Source: an uncultured Alphaproteobacteria bacterium (GTDB lineage Bacteria; Pseudomonadota; Alphaproteobacteria; HIMB59; GCA-002718135). From it: a stretch of 64,000 nucleotides of DNA. The stretch is from positions 1 through 64,000 of the forward strand of contig CACIQI010000006.1 of the NCBI GenBank assembly GCA_902588745.1. The letters run 5' to 3'. The notes beneath the pieces were generated by a model that saw only the letters and a program-made list of their open reading frames with translations, was not told where the DNA came from and did no database searches. This document shows positions 1 to 9,334 of the stretch, piece after piece (positions within the stretch are counted from its first letter, which is position 1; every line of letters begins with the position of its first letter). The position numbers and the translations under genes are program-made.

Positions 1-1
1 T

Positions 2-154
2 TGGAAAAAAATTTATAAAAAAATAATTACAAAATATCCATCAGTTAATTTTATAATTTTTAATAGAAAATATGATTTTAATAGTTGGATTTTTTCAAAA
101 AAAGGTTATTTCAAATTTAAACAAAATATTCCAGATCTGATAACAAAAATTTAA
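2..154 (+). CDS. C-terminal end of an unknown protein (partial)
   Basis: An open frame runs in from the left edge of the window and stops at TAA, three bases before the ATG of the ABC ATPase gene. It encodes about 50 residues rich in Lys, Ile, Phe and Tyr, ending in NIPDLITKI. It is too short for the ORF track. Continuous reading to the window edge and tight spacing to the next gene suggest the tail of a real gene in the same transcription unit. No family is recognised. Confidence 0.55.
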   Translation, partial: WKKIYKKIITKYPSVNFIIFNRKYDFNSWIFSKKGYFKFKQNIPDLITKI

Positions 155-157
155 ATT

Positions 158-1102
158 ATGAAGAATATACTTGAGATAAATAATGTAACTAAATTTTATA
201 AAAATTCAGTTAAAGCATTAGAAGATGTAAATCTCAATATTAAAGAAGGAGAAATATTTGCTCTACTTGGACCAAATGGTGCAGGAAAATCAACACTGAT
301 AAACTCAATTTGTGGAATAGTAAATTTCAATACAGGAACAATAAAAATTAATAATATGGATATTGTTAAAAATTATCGAACTACTAGAAAAATAACAGGT
401 ATTGTTCCTCAAGAATTAAATCTTGAATCTTTTGAAACTGTCTGGAACAATGTTAATTATTCTAGAGGTCTTTTTGGTAAGAAACCTGATCACAACTATA
501 TAGAAAAGCTTTTAAAACAACTATCTTTATGGGATAAAAAAGATAATAAAATTAAAGAACTATCGGGTGGAATGAAAAGAAGGGTTCTGATAGCTAAAGC
601 TTTATCTCACCAACCTAAATTATTATTTTTAGATGAACCAACAGCTAGTGTGGATGTGGAGTTACGCAAAGACATGTGGGATGTTGTTAAAAAATTAAAT
701 AAAGATGGAGTAACAATTATTTTAACAACACATTATATTGAAGAAGCGGAAGAGTTAAGTGATAGAGTGGCAGTTATAAACGATGGTAAAATAATTTTAG
801 TGGATGAAAAAGATAAATTAATTAAAAAACTTGGAGAAAAAACAATTAAAATTGAATTATTTGAATCTGTAGAAAATATAAATGGTAATTTATCAAAATA
901 TAATTTTACTTTAGATCAAACAAATAAAATAATCTCACATACCTATAATTTAAACTCAAACACAACTGATATTACTGAATTATTAAATGATGTAAAAAAA
1001 GATGGTTATAAAATAAAAGACATTAATACTGAGCAAAGTTCACTTGAAGAGATTTTCATTAAATTAATAAAGGAAAATAATAATGAATTGGTACGGAATT
1101 AA
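158..1102 (+). CDS. ABC-2 type transporter ATP-binding protein
   Basis: This 314-residue protein is the ATPase of an ABC-2 exporter. The Walker A motif GPNGAGKS is at about residues 38-45, the signature LSGGMKRR at about 134-141 and the Walker B segment LLFLDEPTA shortly after, followed by the switch histidine in TTHYIEEAEEL. The C-terminal 90 residues are the accessory region common in DrrA/YadG-like ATPases. The last 20 bases overlap the permease gene, so the two are translationally coupled partners. The substrate cannot be told from sequence; drug, lipid or polysaccharide export are all known for the family. Confidence 0.93.
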   Translation: MKNILEINNVTKFYKNSVKALEDVNLNIKEGEIFALLGPNGAGKSTLINSICGIVNFNTGTIKINNMDIVKNYRTTRKITGIVPQELNLESFETVWNNVNYSRGLFGKKPDHNYIEKLLKQLSLWDKKDNKIKELSGGMKRRVLIAKALSHQPKLLFLDEPTASVDVELRKDMWDVVKKLNKDGVTIILTTHYIEEAEELSDRVAVINDGKIILVDEKDKLIKKLGEKTIKIELFESVENINGNLSKYNFTLDQTNKIISHTYNLNSNTTDITELLNDVKKDGYKIKDINTEQSSLEEIFIKLIKENNNELVRN

Positions 1103-1844
1103 AGCAATTTATATTCATGAAATGGAAAGGTTTAGAAGGACCTTATTTCAAAGTCTTGCCTCGCCAATAATTACAACTTCTCTTTACTTTGTAGTTTTTG
1201 GATCTGCAATTGGTTCAAGAATTACAGAGATAGATGGAATTAATTATGGCTCTTATATTGTACCGGGAATGATTATGTTAACTATCTTAACACAATCAAT
1301 TTCAAATGCTTCTTTTGCTTTTTATTTTCCAAGATTTACAAATACCATATATGAAATACTTGCAGCACCATTATCTTCATTTGAGATAGTACTTGGTTTT
1401 GTAGGAGCCGCAGCATCCAAATCTTTAATAATTGGATGTGTGATTATATTAACTGCTAATTTTTTTGTAGATGTAAGAATAGATCACCCTCTTCTAATGA
1501 TGTTTTTTTTAATTCTAACATCTATTACTTTTGCTTTATTTGGTTTTATAATTGGAATGTATGCAGAAGGTTTTGAAGGATTACAGATTATTCCAATTCT
1601 AATAATTACACCGTTAGTTTTTTTAGGAGGAAGTTTTTACTCTATTAATATGCTTCCAGAATTTTGGCAGAAAATATCATTACTTAATCCTGTTTTATAT
1701 TTAATAAGTGGTTTCAGATATAGTTTTTATGAAGTTTCTGATGTTTCATTACTTACAAGTACATTAACTATCCTAACAATTTTAATTGGATGCATAATAT
1801 TTATCACATATACATTTTCAAAAGGATATAGAATTAAAGATTAA
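1083..1844 (+). CDS. ABC-2 type transporter permease
   Basis: The 253-residue protein has about six hydrophobic segments and the layout of ABC-2 membrane domains of the YadH/DrrB kind: a short cytoplasmic N-terminal helix (HEMERFRRT), then membrane spans, with the family-typical FLGGSFYSINMLP stretch before the last spans. It overlaps the end of the ATPase gene by 20 bases and stops directly before the next ATG, so all three genes are probably co-transcribed. It should dimerise and export a substrate across the inner membrane with the ATPase. Confidence 0.9.
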   Translation: MNWYGIKAIYIHEMERFRRTLFQSLASPIITTSLYFVVFGSAIGSRITEIDGINYGSYIVPGMIMLTILTQSISNASFAFYFPRFTNTIYEILAAPLSSFEIVLGFVGAAASKSLIIGCVIILTANFFVDVRIDHPLLMMFFLILTSITFALFGFIIGMYAEGFEGLQIIPILIITPLVFLGGSFYSINMLPEFWQKISLLNPVLYLISGFRYSFYEVSDVSLLTSTLTILTILIGCIIFITYTFSKGYRIKD

Positions 1845-2639
1845 ATGATTCAAAAAAATATTAGTATTGAATTTCAGAATAATGGAGTTGTATTACTAAA
1901 AAGAATTATTGATCAAAAATGGATTGAAGAACTAAGAAAGGGTGTTGAGCATAATTTTCAAAACCCAAGTAAATATAAATGTGTTTATGAAGAAGTAAAT
2001 AATCAAGAGGTATTTTATGATGATTATTGTAATTGGCAAAGAATAAAAGAGTATAGAAATTTTATTTTTAATTCTAATATTGCGAAAATTGCTGGCTCAT
2101 TAATGAAATCTAAAAAAGTAAATTTATTCCATGAGCATGTTTTAATAAAAGAAAAAGGATCTAAAAAAAGAACACCGTGGCATCAAGATCAGGGGTATTA
2201 CTGTGTACAAGGAAGAGATAATGTAAGTATTTGGATACCACTTGATAAAATTGATATTAATTCATCAATGGAATTCATACTAGGCTCACATAAATGGAAT
2301 AAAATATTTTTACCTACAAAATTTAAAGGTTATGATTATGATCATAAAGATAAAGAATTTGAAAAAATTCCAGATATTGAAAATAATAGAAAAGACTATG
2401 AAATTATATCCTATGGATGTGAGCTAGGGGATGCCATAGCATTTAACTATGCAACAATTCATGCTGCATATGGTAATAATTCAAATAATAGAAGAAGAGC
2501 TTTTTCAGTTAGATTTACTGGTGATGACGCAAGATATATTAAGAGGAAAGGTGAAATGTCTCCCCCATTTCCAAATATTAATCTAAAAAACAATGAAGTT
2601 TTAGATAGCGAAACTTTTCCAGTCTTAATTTCTTCTTAA
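1845..2639 (+). CDS. Phytanoyl-CoA dioxygenase (PhyH) family protein
   Basis: This is a 264-residue non-haem iron, 2-oxoglutarate dioxygenase of the PhyH family. The iron ligands are visible as HQD in TPWHQDQGYY (about residues 110-112) and the distal histidine in ATIHAAYGN; the arginine expected to hold 2-oxoglutarate is in RRAFSVRF. The start codon follows the permease stop with no gap. The 3' end overlaps the convergent BASS gene by 15 bases. The substrate is unknown; PhyH relatives hydroxylate lipids, ectoine and other small molecules. Confidence 0.87.
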   Translation: MIQKNISIEFQNNGVVLLKRIIDQKWIEELRKGVEHNFQNPSKYKCVYEEVNNQEVFYDDYCNWQRIKEYRNFIFNSNIAKIAGSLMKSKKVNLFHEHVLIKEKGSKKRTPWHQDQGYYCVQGRDNVSIWIPLDKIDINSSMEFILGSHKWNKIFLPTKFKGYDYDHKDKEFEKIPDIENNRKDYEIISYGCELGDAIAFNYATIHAAYGNNSNNRRRAFSVRFTGDDARYIKRKGEMSPPFPNINLKNNEVLDSETFPVLISS

Positions 2640-3461
2640 GAAATATATTAATGGTAGAGTTGTTGCATACATTATTAAGCTATAAATAGCAGCAGGTATC
2701 AAATAAACAGTACTTGCAAAGAAAGTATTAGCTACAACAATTGCTAATGTTCCATTTTGTAACCCAACTTCCATCAACCAACATCTGAATGTTTCTTTTG
2801 AGGATTTAAAAGTATTAGATAATATATAAACAATGATCATCATTATAATATTTAAAAATAACATAACCAAACCTGCTTGAGCAAAGTAAGTAATAACATT
2901 TTCTCTTTGAGATAATATTGCTCCAATAAGAACTAAAACAAATAAAATTATTGATATATTTTTTGCTATTTTTTCGAATGAAGATAGTACTCCACTTAAT
3001 AAAACTCCAACGATAACTGGTATTGTAACAATTAAAAACATTTGTGATGCAACACTAAATAACGACTGCCCTTCATTAATGCTACCCATGTCAAGAACAC
3101 TTAATGATATCATTAATATTAATGGAACTGTAATTACGCATAAAATACTGTTTATTGCCGTTAAAGATATTGAAAGAGCAATATTTCCTTTTGCAAATGA
3201 TGTTAAAACATTACTGGTTACACCACCTGGTGCTGCTGCAAGAATCATCACTCCAATAGCTAGCTCTGGAGATAAAGGCCAAAACATAACAATTAATAAT
3301 GCAACTATTGGAAGAATAATAATTTGAAAAAATAATCCGATAAGAAAATCTCTTGGTTTAAAGAAAACTCTAGTAAAATCACTGAGACTTAAACCTAAAC
3401 CCAATGAAAACATAATGAAAGCTAAAGAAAGCGGAAGTATTACGTCAGTTACAATTCCCAT
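2625..3461 (-). CDS. Bile acid:sodium symporter (BASS) family transporter
   Basis: A 278-residue integral membrane protein with 8-10 hydrophobic segments. The family motif region AAPGGVTSNVLTSFAKG (about residue 75 onward) matches the crossover helix of BASS transporters, which import organic anions with sodium. It is the third gene of a minus-strand group with the enolase-superfamily and YbgC genes (46 bases after the latter). Bacterial members carry bile acids, pantoate, pyruvate or other carboxylates; the substrate here is not evident. Confidence 0.88.
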   Translation of the reverse strand: MGIVTDVILPLSLAFIMFSLGLGLSLSDFTRVFFKPRDFLIGLFFQIIILPIVALLIVMFWPLSPELAIGVMILAAAPGGVTSNVLTSFAKGNIALSISLTAINSILCVITVPLILMISLSVLDMGSINEGQSLFSVASQMFLIVTIPVIVGVLLSGVLSSFEKIAKNISIILFVLVLIGAILSQRENVITYFAQAGLVMLFLNIIMMIIVYILSNTFKSSKETFRCWLMEVGLQNGTLAIVVANTFFASTVYLIPAAIYSLIMYATTLPLIYFLRRN

Positions 3462-3507
3462 TAAATTTATTTAACATTTGTTTGCTTATAAAAAAATATA
3501 AATTTAT

Positions 3508-3903
3508 TTAGATTTTTGATAATTGCAATTTATCAAGCATTTCAATAGGCATTTTTACTATTTTACCTTTATCATTTACAGGAGTTATTAAAATCTTCGA
3601 ATCAATTAATAAATTTTTTTCTCTAAATATAGACTGATTAAAAATTATTTTTACCTTTGAAATTTCATGAATTTTTGTTTCAACATCTAAGATATCTTCA
3701 AAATATGCAGGTAATTTAAAATCAATATCGATATGTTTAACTACATAGTAAAAATTAAGTGATTGGAGTAGGTTTTGATGATTATAACCCAATTTATATA
3801 AGAATTCTGACCTACCCCTCTCTAAATATTTTAAATAATTTGAATGATAAACTCTACCTGATGCATCGGTATCTTCATAGTAAACTTTAATTTTATAATT
3901 CAT
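3508..3903 (-). CDS. ybgC: Acyl-CoA thioesterase, YbgC/4-hydroxybenzoyl-CoA family
   Basis: The 131-residue protein is a single hot-dog domain. The N-terminal block YYEDTDASGRVYHSNYLKY is the classic YbgC/4HBT active-site motif, including the catalytic aspartate and the histidine in VYHSNY. Family enzymes hydrolyse short acyl-CoA thioesters. YbgC usually opens the tol-pal operon, but here it overlaps the end of an enolase-superfamily gene by 11 bases and no tol genes are in view, so either the operon has been rearranged or this is a paralogue with another role. Confidence 0.85.
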   Translation of the reverse strand: MNYKIKVYYEDTDASGRVYHSNYLKYLERGRSEFLYKLGYNHQNLLQSLNFYYVVKHIDIDFKLPAYFEDILDVETKIHEISKVKIIFNQSIFREKNLLIDSKILITPVNDKGKIVKMPIEMLDKLQLSKI

Positions 3904-5014
3904 AATATTGATTTAGATAATTTTTTGACATTTCAGAAAGATTAAAACCGATACCTATTGATGAATTTAGTAAAAGATAACCATCTCTTATTTTGACGGC
4001 AGGTTTCAAAATATCAGTTCTTAGTGCATTTTCGTTAATATCGTATTCTAAAAAACCACTTTGATTAATTGCAGACATTAAATGTGCTGAAGTAATCAAA
4101 CCTACAGCACCACCTAAATAATGTAGATATAATTTATCAGTAACTATTTTATCTTTTAAACTTATTATTTGAGAAATACCTCCATATCTAGCAATATCTG
4201 GTTGTAAAAATTTAATTGAAGTATCATCATTTAATTTAACAAAGTTATTTATTTGAGTAATATTTTCACCAAAGGCTAAATTTTTATTATTATTTATTAA
4301 ATTAATAATTTCATTTAAAGAATTGTCGGCGCTAATTGGCTCTTCTAACCAATAATATCTGAATTGATTTAATGCTTTAATATTTGAGTTAACTTTATCT
4401 ATTTTCCAAGCTTGATTTACATCAATCATATAATCTTCAGAATCACTTAAAATTTTTTCAATTGATGCTAAACTTGAAATATCATCATTTAAATCATAAC
4501 CAATTTTTATTTTAAATTTTTTTATTCCTAATTTTCTTGCTTCACTAATTCTTTCTTGGTGTTCGTCTCTATTAATCCCACTAGCATAAACTTGAATCTT
4601 ATCTGGAGAATTAGTATTAATTAATTTGTTTAAAGGTATTTTTTTATTTTTTGAAAATAAATCCCAACAAGCACAATCTATTCCAGAAATAATATTACTA
4701 AAAGCTCCATAATCACCACTTTGAATTTTTATTGAATTAAATTTTTCATAAAAAAAATCATAAGGATCACTAGGCTTTTCAAAATTAAAATTTTTAAGTA
4801 AATTTACAAAATAATCTTTAAAAATTTCAAATCTATATCTACCAGCATGATTTGGGAAATTACACCATATTTCCCCAAATCCACTGTTGTCATTTTGATC
4901 AATTAATTCAACTATTAACGATGATCTAAAAGTCATTCTGCCAAATGAAGATAAAACTGGATTTTTATTCTTATACTTAAATAAATGAATTTTGATTTTA
5001 TTTACTGTAATCAT
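3893..5014 (-). CDS. Mandelate racemase/muconate lactonizing enzyme family protein
   Basis: A 373-residue enolase-superfamily enzyme. The N-terminal capping domain is followed by the barrel with KFKIKIGYD (KxK catalytic lysine pair), metal ligands in MIDVNQAW, YWLEEPIS and FGENITQ, and LQPDIARYGGIS later in the barrel. The track starts at an in-frame TTG just before ATG; I take the ATG at 5014 (MITVNKIKIHLF). Family members dehydrate or epimerise acid sugars, or epimerise dipeptides; which applies here is unclear. It is the first gene of the group with ybgC and the BASS transporter. Confidence 0.86.
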   Translation of the reverse strand: MITVNKIKIHLFKYKNKNPVLSSFGRMTFRSSLIVELIDQNDNSGFGEIWCNFPNHAGRYRFEIFKDYFVNLLKNFNFEKPSDPYDFFYEKFNSIKIQSGDYGAFSNIISGIDCACWDLFSKNKKIPLNKLINTNSPDKIQVYASGINRDEHQERISEARKLGIKKFKIKIGYDLNDDISSLASIEKILSDSEDYMIDVNQAWKIDKVNSNIKALNQFRYYWLEEPISADNSLNEIINLINNNKNLAFGENITQINNFVKLNDDTSIKFLQPDIARYGGISQIISLKDKIVTDKLYLHYLGGAVGLITSAHLMSAINQSGFLEYDINENALRTDILKPAVKIRDGYLLLNSSIGIGFNLSEMSKNYLNQYYEL

Positions 5015-5151
5015 CAAATTAGCAAATCATATATTGATTATCTTTTATCTACATAAACTATCAATAATTAACATAATTAAAATCATAAATTTTAAAGAGA
5101 AATCCTCGTTACATTGAAAAAAATGCAATAATCACTAAATAGCATTACTAA

Positions 5152-5727
5152 ATGACTGATTATTTAGACTCAATAATTCAAAGAGATCCAGCTGCAAGAA
5201 GCAAGCTAAGTATCGTGCTTACATACCCAGGAGTGAAGTCTGTTTTCTTTCATAGAATAGCAAACAATCTATGGAATTTAAATCTTTACACTCTAGCAAG
5301 AATAGTTTCCCAATTTAGTCGTTTTTTAACAGGGATTGAAATTCATCCAGCAGCTAAGATAGGTAAAAACCTATTTATTGATCATGGTATGGGAACTGTA
5401 ATTGGAGAAACAAGCATAATTGGAGATAATGTTACATTGTATCATGGTGTTACACTTGGAGGTATTAGTCCAGCAGAAAATTCCAATGATCAAAGAGATA
5501 CAAAAAGACATCCAACAATAGAGGATAATGTAATCATTGGATGTGGAGCAAGTATTCTTGGCCCAATTAATATTGGGAGTTGTGCAAGAGTTGGAGCTAA
5601 TACAGTAGTATTAAAAGATGTTCCCCCTTATGCAACAATGGTAGGAAACCCAGTTAAAAATATTAATATTAATAAGGATACTTCATTTAATCCATATGGT
5701 GTAAGAGATATTGATGATAACAAATAA
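5152..5727 (+). CDS. cysE: Serine O-acetyltransferase
   Basis: CysE makes O-acetylserine from serine and acetyl-CoA, the first step of cysteine synthesis. The 191-residue protein has a short helical N-terminal region and a left-handed beta helix built from hexapeptide repeats ([38 protein letters not shown], later [18 protein letters not shown]). It is shorter than the 273-residue E. coli enzyme, as in the compact EpsC-like forms. The 3' end overlaps cysK by 14 bases, giving a cysE-cysK coupled pair. Confidence 0.95.
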   Translation: MTDYLDSIIQRDPAARSKLSIVLTYPGVKSVFFHRIANNLWNLNLYTLARIVSQFSRFLTGIEIHPAAKIGKNLFIDHGMGTVIGETSIIGDNVTLYHGVTLGGISPAENSNDQRDTKRHPTIEDNVIIGCGASILGPINIGSCARVGANTVVLKDVPPYATMVGNPVKNININKDTSFNPYGVRDIDDNK

Positions 5728-6712
5728 TGTTACTCAATTAATTGGTAACACCCCCCTAATAAAATTAAAATACCCTTCAGAAATTTCAGGTTGTGAAATA
5801 TACGGTAAAGCTGAATTTATGAATCCAGCTGGGTCAGTGAAAGATAGAACAGCACTTGGTATTATCGAGGATGCAGAAGAAAAAAAATTATTGGAACCAG
5901 GTGGAACTGTCGTTGAAGGTACTTTTGGGAATACAGGAATAGGCTTAGCATTAGTTTGTAATGCAAAAAATTATAATCTAGAAATTGTAATGCCTAACAT
6001 AACCGTCCAATCTAAAAGAGATATACTCAAAAATATGGGAGCAAAACTTCATTTAGTTGATGCAAAACCATATTCCGATCCTGGTAACTATCAAAAAGTC
6101 TCACAGCAATTAGCTAAAGATATTGAAAAACAAACAGGTAAAAAAACTTTTTGGGCTGGTCAATTTGAAAATTTAGCAAACTACAAATTTCATGAAAAAA
6201 CAACATCTGCAGAAATTTTTAAACAAACAGATGGTAAAATAGATGGTTTCACATGTGCAATTGGAACTGGAGGAACTTTAACTGGTGTTAGTGTTGGACT
6301 AAAATCAAAAAATAAAGAAATTATTATCGCTTGCACTGATTCACAAGGATCATCAATGTTTAATTATTTTACTAATGGTAAACCAGAAAAAAAAGGAATG
6401 GAATCAATTACAGAAGGTATTGGACAAGCTAGAGTAACAAAAAATTTAGAAAATTGTCTTGTAGACCAATCATTTTATGTTTCTGATCAAGAATGTATGG
6501 AAATGCTATTCAAAATTATGAAAACAGATGGATTATTTCTAGGATTAAGTTCTGGGGTCAATATATGTGGTGCAGTAAAACTGGCCAAATCAATAGGTAA
6601 AGGGAAAAAAATTGCGACAATACTTTGTGATGATGCAAATAAATATTATGATAAAATGTTTAATAAAGAATATTTGATTTCCAAAAATTTACCTTATGCC
6701 GATTGGATGTGA
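5714..6712 (+). CDS. cysK: Cysteine synthase (O-acetylserine sulfhydrylase)
   Basis: A fold-type II PLP enzyme of 332 residues that makes cysteine from O-acetylserine and sulfide. The Schiff-base lysine is K43 in [12 protein letters not shown]; the Asn-loop is [10 protein letters not shown]; and the PLP phosphate loop is GTGGTLTGV. The track's start is a TTG directly before ATG; ATG at 5714 is chosen. It overlaps cysE by 14 bases, and its stop lies just ahead of the next gene's ATG. Some members also use other sulfur or serine donors, but the neighbour cysE supports the standard role. Confidence 0.93.
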   Translation: MITNNVTQLIGNTPLIKLKYPSEISGCEIYGKAEFMNPAGSVKDRTALGIIEDAEEKKLLEPGGTVVEGTFGNTGIGLALVCNAKNYNLEIVMPNITVQSKRDILKNMGAKLHLVDAKPYSDPGNYQKVSQQLAKDIEKQTGKKTFWAGQFENLANYKFHEKTTSAEIFKQTDGKIDGFTCAIGTGGTLTGVSVGLKSKNKEIIIACTDSQGSSMFNYFTNGKPEKKGMESITEGIGQARVTKNLENCLVDQSFYVSDQECMEMLFKIMKTDGLFLGLSSGVNICGAVKLAKSIGKGKKIATILCDDANKYYDKMFNKEYLISKNLPYADWM

Positions 6713-6714
6713 TA

Positions 6715-7875
6715 ATGAAAACTAAAGATAAAAAATTTAATTCTAAAGTAATTCATTCAGGTCATGGCGCCGATGAAACTACGGGTGCAGTAATGCCTCC
6801 TATTCATCTTTCGTCGACTTTTAAGCAAAATTCTCCTGGTGACTTTACTTATGAGTATGCAAGAACAGGAAACCCAACAAGAGATATATTAGAAAAGTTA
6901 TTAGTTGAATTGGAAGATGGTAAATTTGCTTATGCTTTTAGCTCAGGTATGGCAGCAATTTCTGCATTATCAGATGCTTTAGGTAAAAATTATTCAATAA
7001 TTTGTAGCGATGATGTTTACGGCGGAACAAGAAGAATATTTGATAAAATTAAAACAGTGAATCAAGATGTGGAAGTAACATATGCCGATCTTAGTAAAGA
7101 AAATAATTGGCAAGGTCATCTAAAAGAAAATACGAAAATGATTTGGGTTGAGACACCCTCTAACCCATTACTAAAAATTATAGATATAAAAAAAATTAGA
7201 GAAAACTTAAAAGATGATAATATCATTATAGTCTGTGATAATACTTTTGCATCACCTTATAATCAGCAACCATTAAATTCTGGAGCCGATGTTGTTATAC
7301 ATTCGTCAACTAAATATCTTGGTGGGCATTCTGATATAATAGGAGGTGCATTAATTATAAATGATAATAAAATTTTAGCTGATAAAATTAAATATATTCA
7401 AAATGCAGTTGGTGCTGTTCCCAGTCCCTTCGATTGTTATTTACTTATTCGATCAATTAAGACACTTGCTGTAAGAATGGAGAGGCACAATAATAATGCC
7501 TTAGAAATTGCTAATTATTTATTAAAACATCCTAAAATTAAAAATGTATTTTACCCTGGACTAGAAAATAACCCAAGTTATGAAATTGCAAAAAAACAAA
7601 TGACTGGGTTTGGAGGAATATTATCAATTGAATTAATGGGTGATATTAATTCAGCAAAAAAATTTCTTGAAACAATTCAAATATTTACACTAGCAGAAAG
7701 TTTGGGCGGGGTTGAAAGTTTAATTGAGCATCCAGCTATAATGACACATGCATCAATAGATAAAAAAATTAGAGATGAATTAGGAATTTCTGATACCCTA
7801 ATAAGACTTTCAATTGGCATTGAAGATATTTCAGACTTAAAGAAATCTTTAGATGATGCTCTAAAGAATATTTAA
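6715..7875 (+). CDS. Cystathionine gamma-synthase / cystathionine lyase family PLP enzyme
   Basis: A 386-residue Cys/Met metabolism PLP-dependent enzyme (fold type I). Visible features are YEYARTGNPTRDILEKLL near the N-terminus, the tyrosine in the AYAFSSGMAAISA region, the cofactor aspartate in VCDNTFASPY, and the PLP lysine in HSSTKYLGGHSD. The track starts at TTG (6703) inside cysK; ATG 6715, two bases after the cysK stop, fits family N-termini better. It follows cysE-cysK in one operon. Synthase, beta-lyase and gamma-lyase forms cannot be separated by eye, so either forward transsulfuration or cysteine recovery from cystathionine is possible. Confidence 0.88.
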   Translation: MKTKDKKFNSKVIHSGHGADETTGAVMPPIHLSSTFKQNSPGDFTYEYARTGNPTRDILEKLLVELEDGKFAYAFSSGMAAISALSDALGKNYSIICSDDVYGGTRRIFDKIKTVNQDVEVTYADLSKENNWQGHLKENTKMIWVETPSNPLLKIIDIKKIRENLKDDNIIIVCDNTFASPYNQQPLNSGADVVIHSSTKYLGGHSDIIGGALIINDNKILADKIKYIQNAVGAVPSPFDCYLLIRSIKTLAVRMERHNNNALEIANYLLKHPKIKNVFYPGLENNPSYEIAKKQMTGFGGILSIELMGDINSAKKFLETIQIFTLAESLGGVESLIEHPAIMTHASIDKKIRDELGISDTLIRLSIGIEDISDLKKSLDDALKNI

Positions 7876-8240
7876 ATTATTTTTTTCAAATCAGGAGGTG
7901 AATAATTAGGACCCTTCATAACCTTACCAAATTCGTTATAAATTGGCTTGCCTTCCTCTGAAAGTTTACTCATATTACTTCGATGAACTTCGTTAAAACA
8001 TTGATCTAGATCTATACCAAAAGCAGCACCCGCACCGTATGTTACAACTAAAATATCAGTTAATGCATCAGCAACTTCTACGATATCATTATCATTAATT
8101 GCATCTTTTAACTCATTAAATTCTTCATCAATCAATTTTTTTCTTAATTCAACAATTTTATTTTCTGGAAATTCAGCACTAGTTTTTACTTCTTGACCAA
8201 AAGTTGTCATAAATTCTTTTACTTTTTCAAAATTTGTCAT
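7872..8240 (-). CDS. MazG-like / phosphoribosyl-ATP pyrophosphohydrolase-like protein
   Basis: The 122-residue all-helical protein carries the alpha-helical NTP pyrophosphohydrolase metal motif: EEFNELKDA followed by VEVADALTDILVVTYG, i.e. the ExxE and ExxD pattern. Such enzymes hydrolyse nucleoside triphosphates to monophosphates. The track begins at TTG (8252), but GGGAGAT lies just upstream of ATG 8240, so that ATG (MTNFEKVKEF) is the likely start. The gene follows the RseP-like gene by 18 bases and ends in a 4-base overlap with the convergent Cys/Met gene. Confidence 0.84.
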   Translation of the reverse strand: MTNFEKVKEFMTTFGQEVKTSAEFPENKIVELRKKLIDEEFNELKDAINDNDIVEVADALTDILVVTYGAGAAFGIDLDQCFNEVHRSNMSKLSEEGKPIYNEFGKVMKGPNYSPPDLKKII

Positions 8241-8258
8241 TTTATCTCCCAATAATAT

Positions 8259-9287
8259 TTATTTATAAAAAATATCGTTGTAAGTCACAACTATAAAGAG
8301 AAAAGATATTATTGTTATCCCCACAGCCAAATAAACTCTTGTAATAAACTCAGGAAGAGAGTTTGAAAAAATTCTTCTAATAATAAAATACATTATATGA
8401 CCACCATCTAAAAGAGGAATAGGAAGCAAATTAAATAACCCTACAAACAAAGAAATAATAATAAATAAAAATAGAACTCCCCTTATTTGATCTAGCATCA
8501 TTTGATCTGCATTTTTAACAATTCCTATAGGTCCAGCTAACTGATCTCCTAATGTATTTTCTTTATAAGATTGTTGAAGAAATGCAAAAGAAGCAGCATA
8601 ATATGTAGGTATAAATAAAGAAGAGTTTTTAATTGAATCAATTAAATTATACTTATCAATAATAGGATTTTGAGGTGAAGATATTCCGATAATGTACCTA
8701 TTTAATTCTTCATTAAATCTTAGATCAAAATTTTTTTCAATTATCTGATTATTTCTTTCTATTAAAATATTTATACTTTGGTTATTTGCAATTGCTTTTG
8801 GGATATCAGAAAACTCTTCAATACTAATATTATTTATTTCAAGTATTCTATCTCCTTCTCGAAGATCATTTTCAAATGCTGATGAATTTTCGCTAACTGA
8901 TCCAATAATCGGCATTAAACTAACAATTCCAAAAAAGAAAAATATGCAGAAAAGAGCAAACCACGCACTAAGAATATTAAAAATACTTCCTGCTAAAAGT
9001 ACTAATATTTTTTGAAAAAGTGTAAGGGATTGAAAGGATCCTTTTTCATCGTTAGGATTTGGAGAAAATATATTATCAAGACCTTTGATTTTTACATATC
9101 CACCCAATGGAATTGGAGATAATTTCCATGTAGTGCCATTTCTATCTGTAAATTTTAAAAGCGGTTTACCAAATCCAATTGAGAAATCAGTAACTTCAGC
9201 ATTAAATAATCTAGCAACTATATAATGACCATACTCATGTATTGCGACCAACACTAAAAAAACTAAAATAAGATTAATATAAATCAT
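8259..9287 (-). CDS. rseP: RIP metalloprotease, RseP/site-2 protease family
   Basis: A 342-residue intramembrane zinc protease. HEYGH is at residues 17-21 in the first membrane span, LLDGGH is in a late span (about residue 293 onward), and one PDZ-like domain lies between (about residues 105-190). RseP cleaves anti-sigma factors and leftover signal peptides. In many proteobacteria it sits in the dxr-rseP-bamA cluster; here it follows gcvP by 43 bases and precedes the MazG-like gene, so it may be read from the glycine-cleavage transcript. Confidence 0.92.
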   Translation of the reverse strand: MIYINLILVFLVLVAIHEYGHYIVARLFNAEVTDFSIGFGKPLLKFTDRNGTTWKLSPIPLGGYVKIKGLDNIFSPNPNDEKGSFQSLTLFQKILVLLAGSIFNILSAWFALFCIFFFFGIVSLMPIIGSVSENSSAFENDLREGDRILEINNISIEEFSDIPKAIANNQSINILIERNNQIIEKNFDLRFNEELNRYIIGISSPQNPIIDKYNLIDSIKNSSLFIPTYYAASFAFLQQSYKENTLGDQLAGPIGIVKNADQMMLDQIRGVLFLFIIISLFVGLFNLLPIPLLDGGHIMYFIIRRIFSNSLPEFITRVYLAVGITIISFLFIVVTYNDIFYK

Positions 9288-9307
9288 AATTATTATTAAA
9301 TAAATAT

Positions 9308-9334
9308 TTTAAATAATTGATAAATAATAATTAT
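9308..9334 (+). repeat. 27-base direct repeat, copy 1
   Basis: The sequence beginning TTTAAATAATTGATAAATAA is identical over 27 bases to 38306-38332. Here it fills the rseP-gcvP gap and includes the gcvP stop codon. It is A+T-rich but its length exceeds chance expectation. Confidence 0.5.

Noticed and set aside
6703-6717. Upstream TTG and GTG starts for the cystathionine enzyme gene
   Set aside because: They add only two to four residues inside cysK without a ribosome site; ATG at 6715 agrees with family N-termini.
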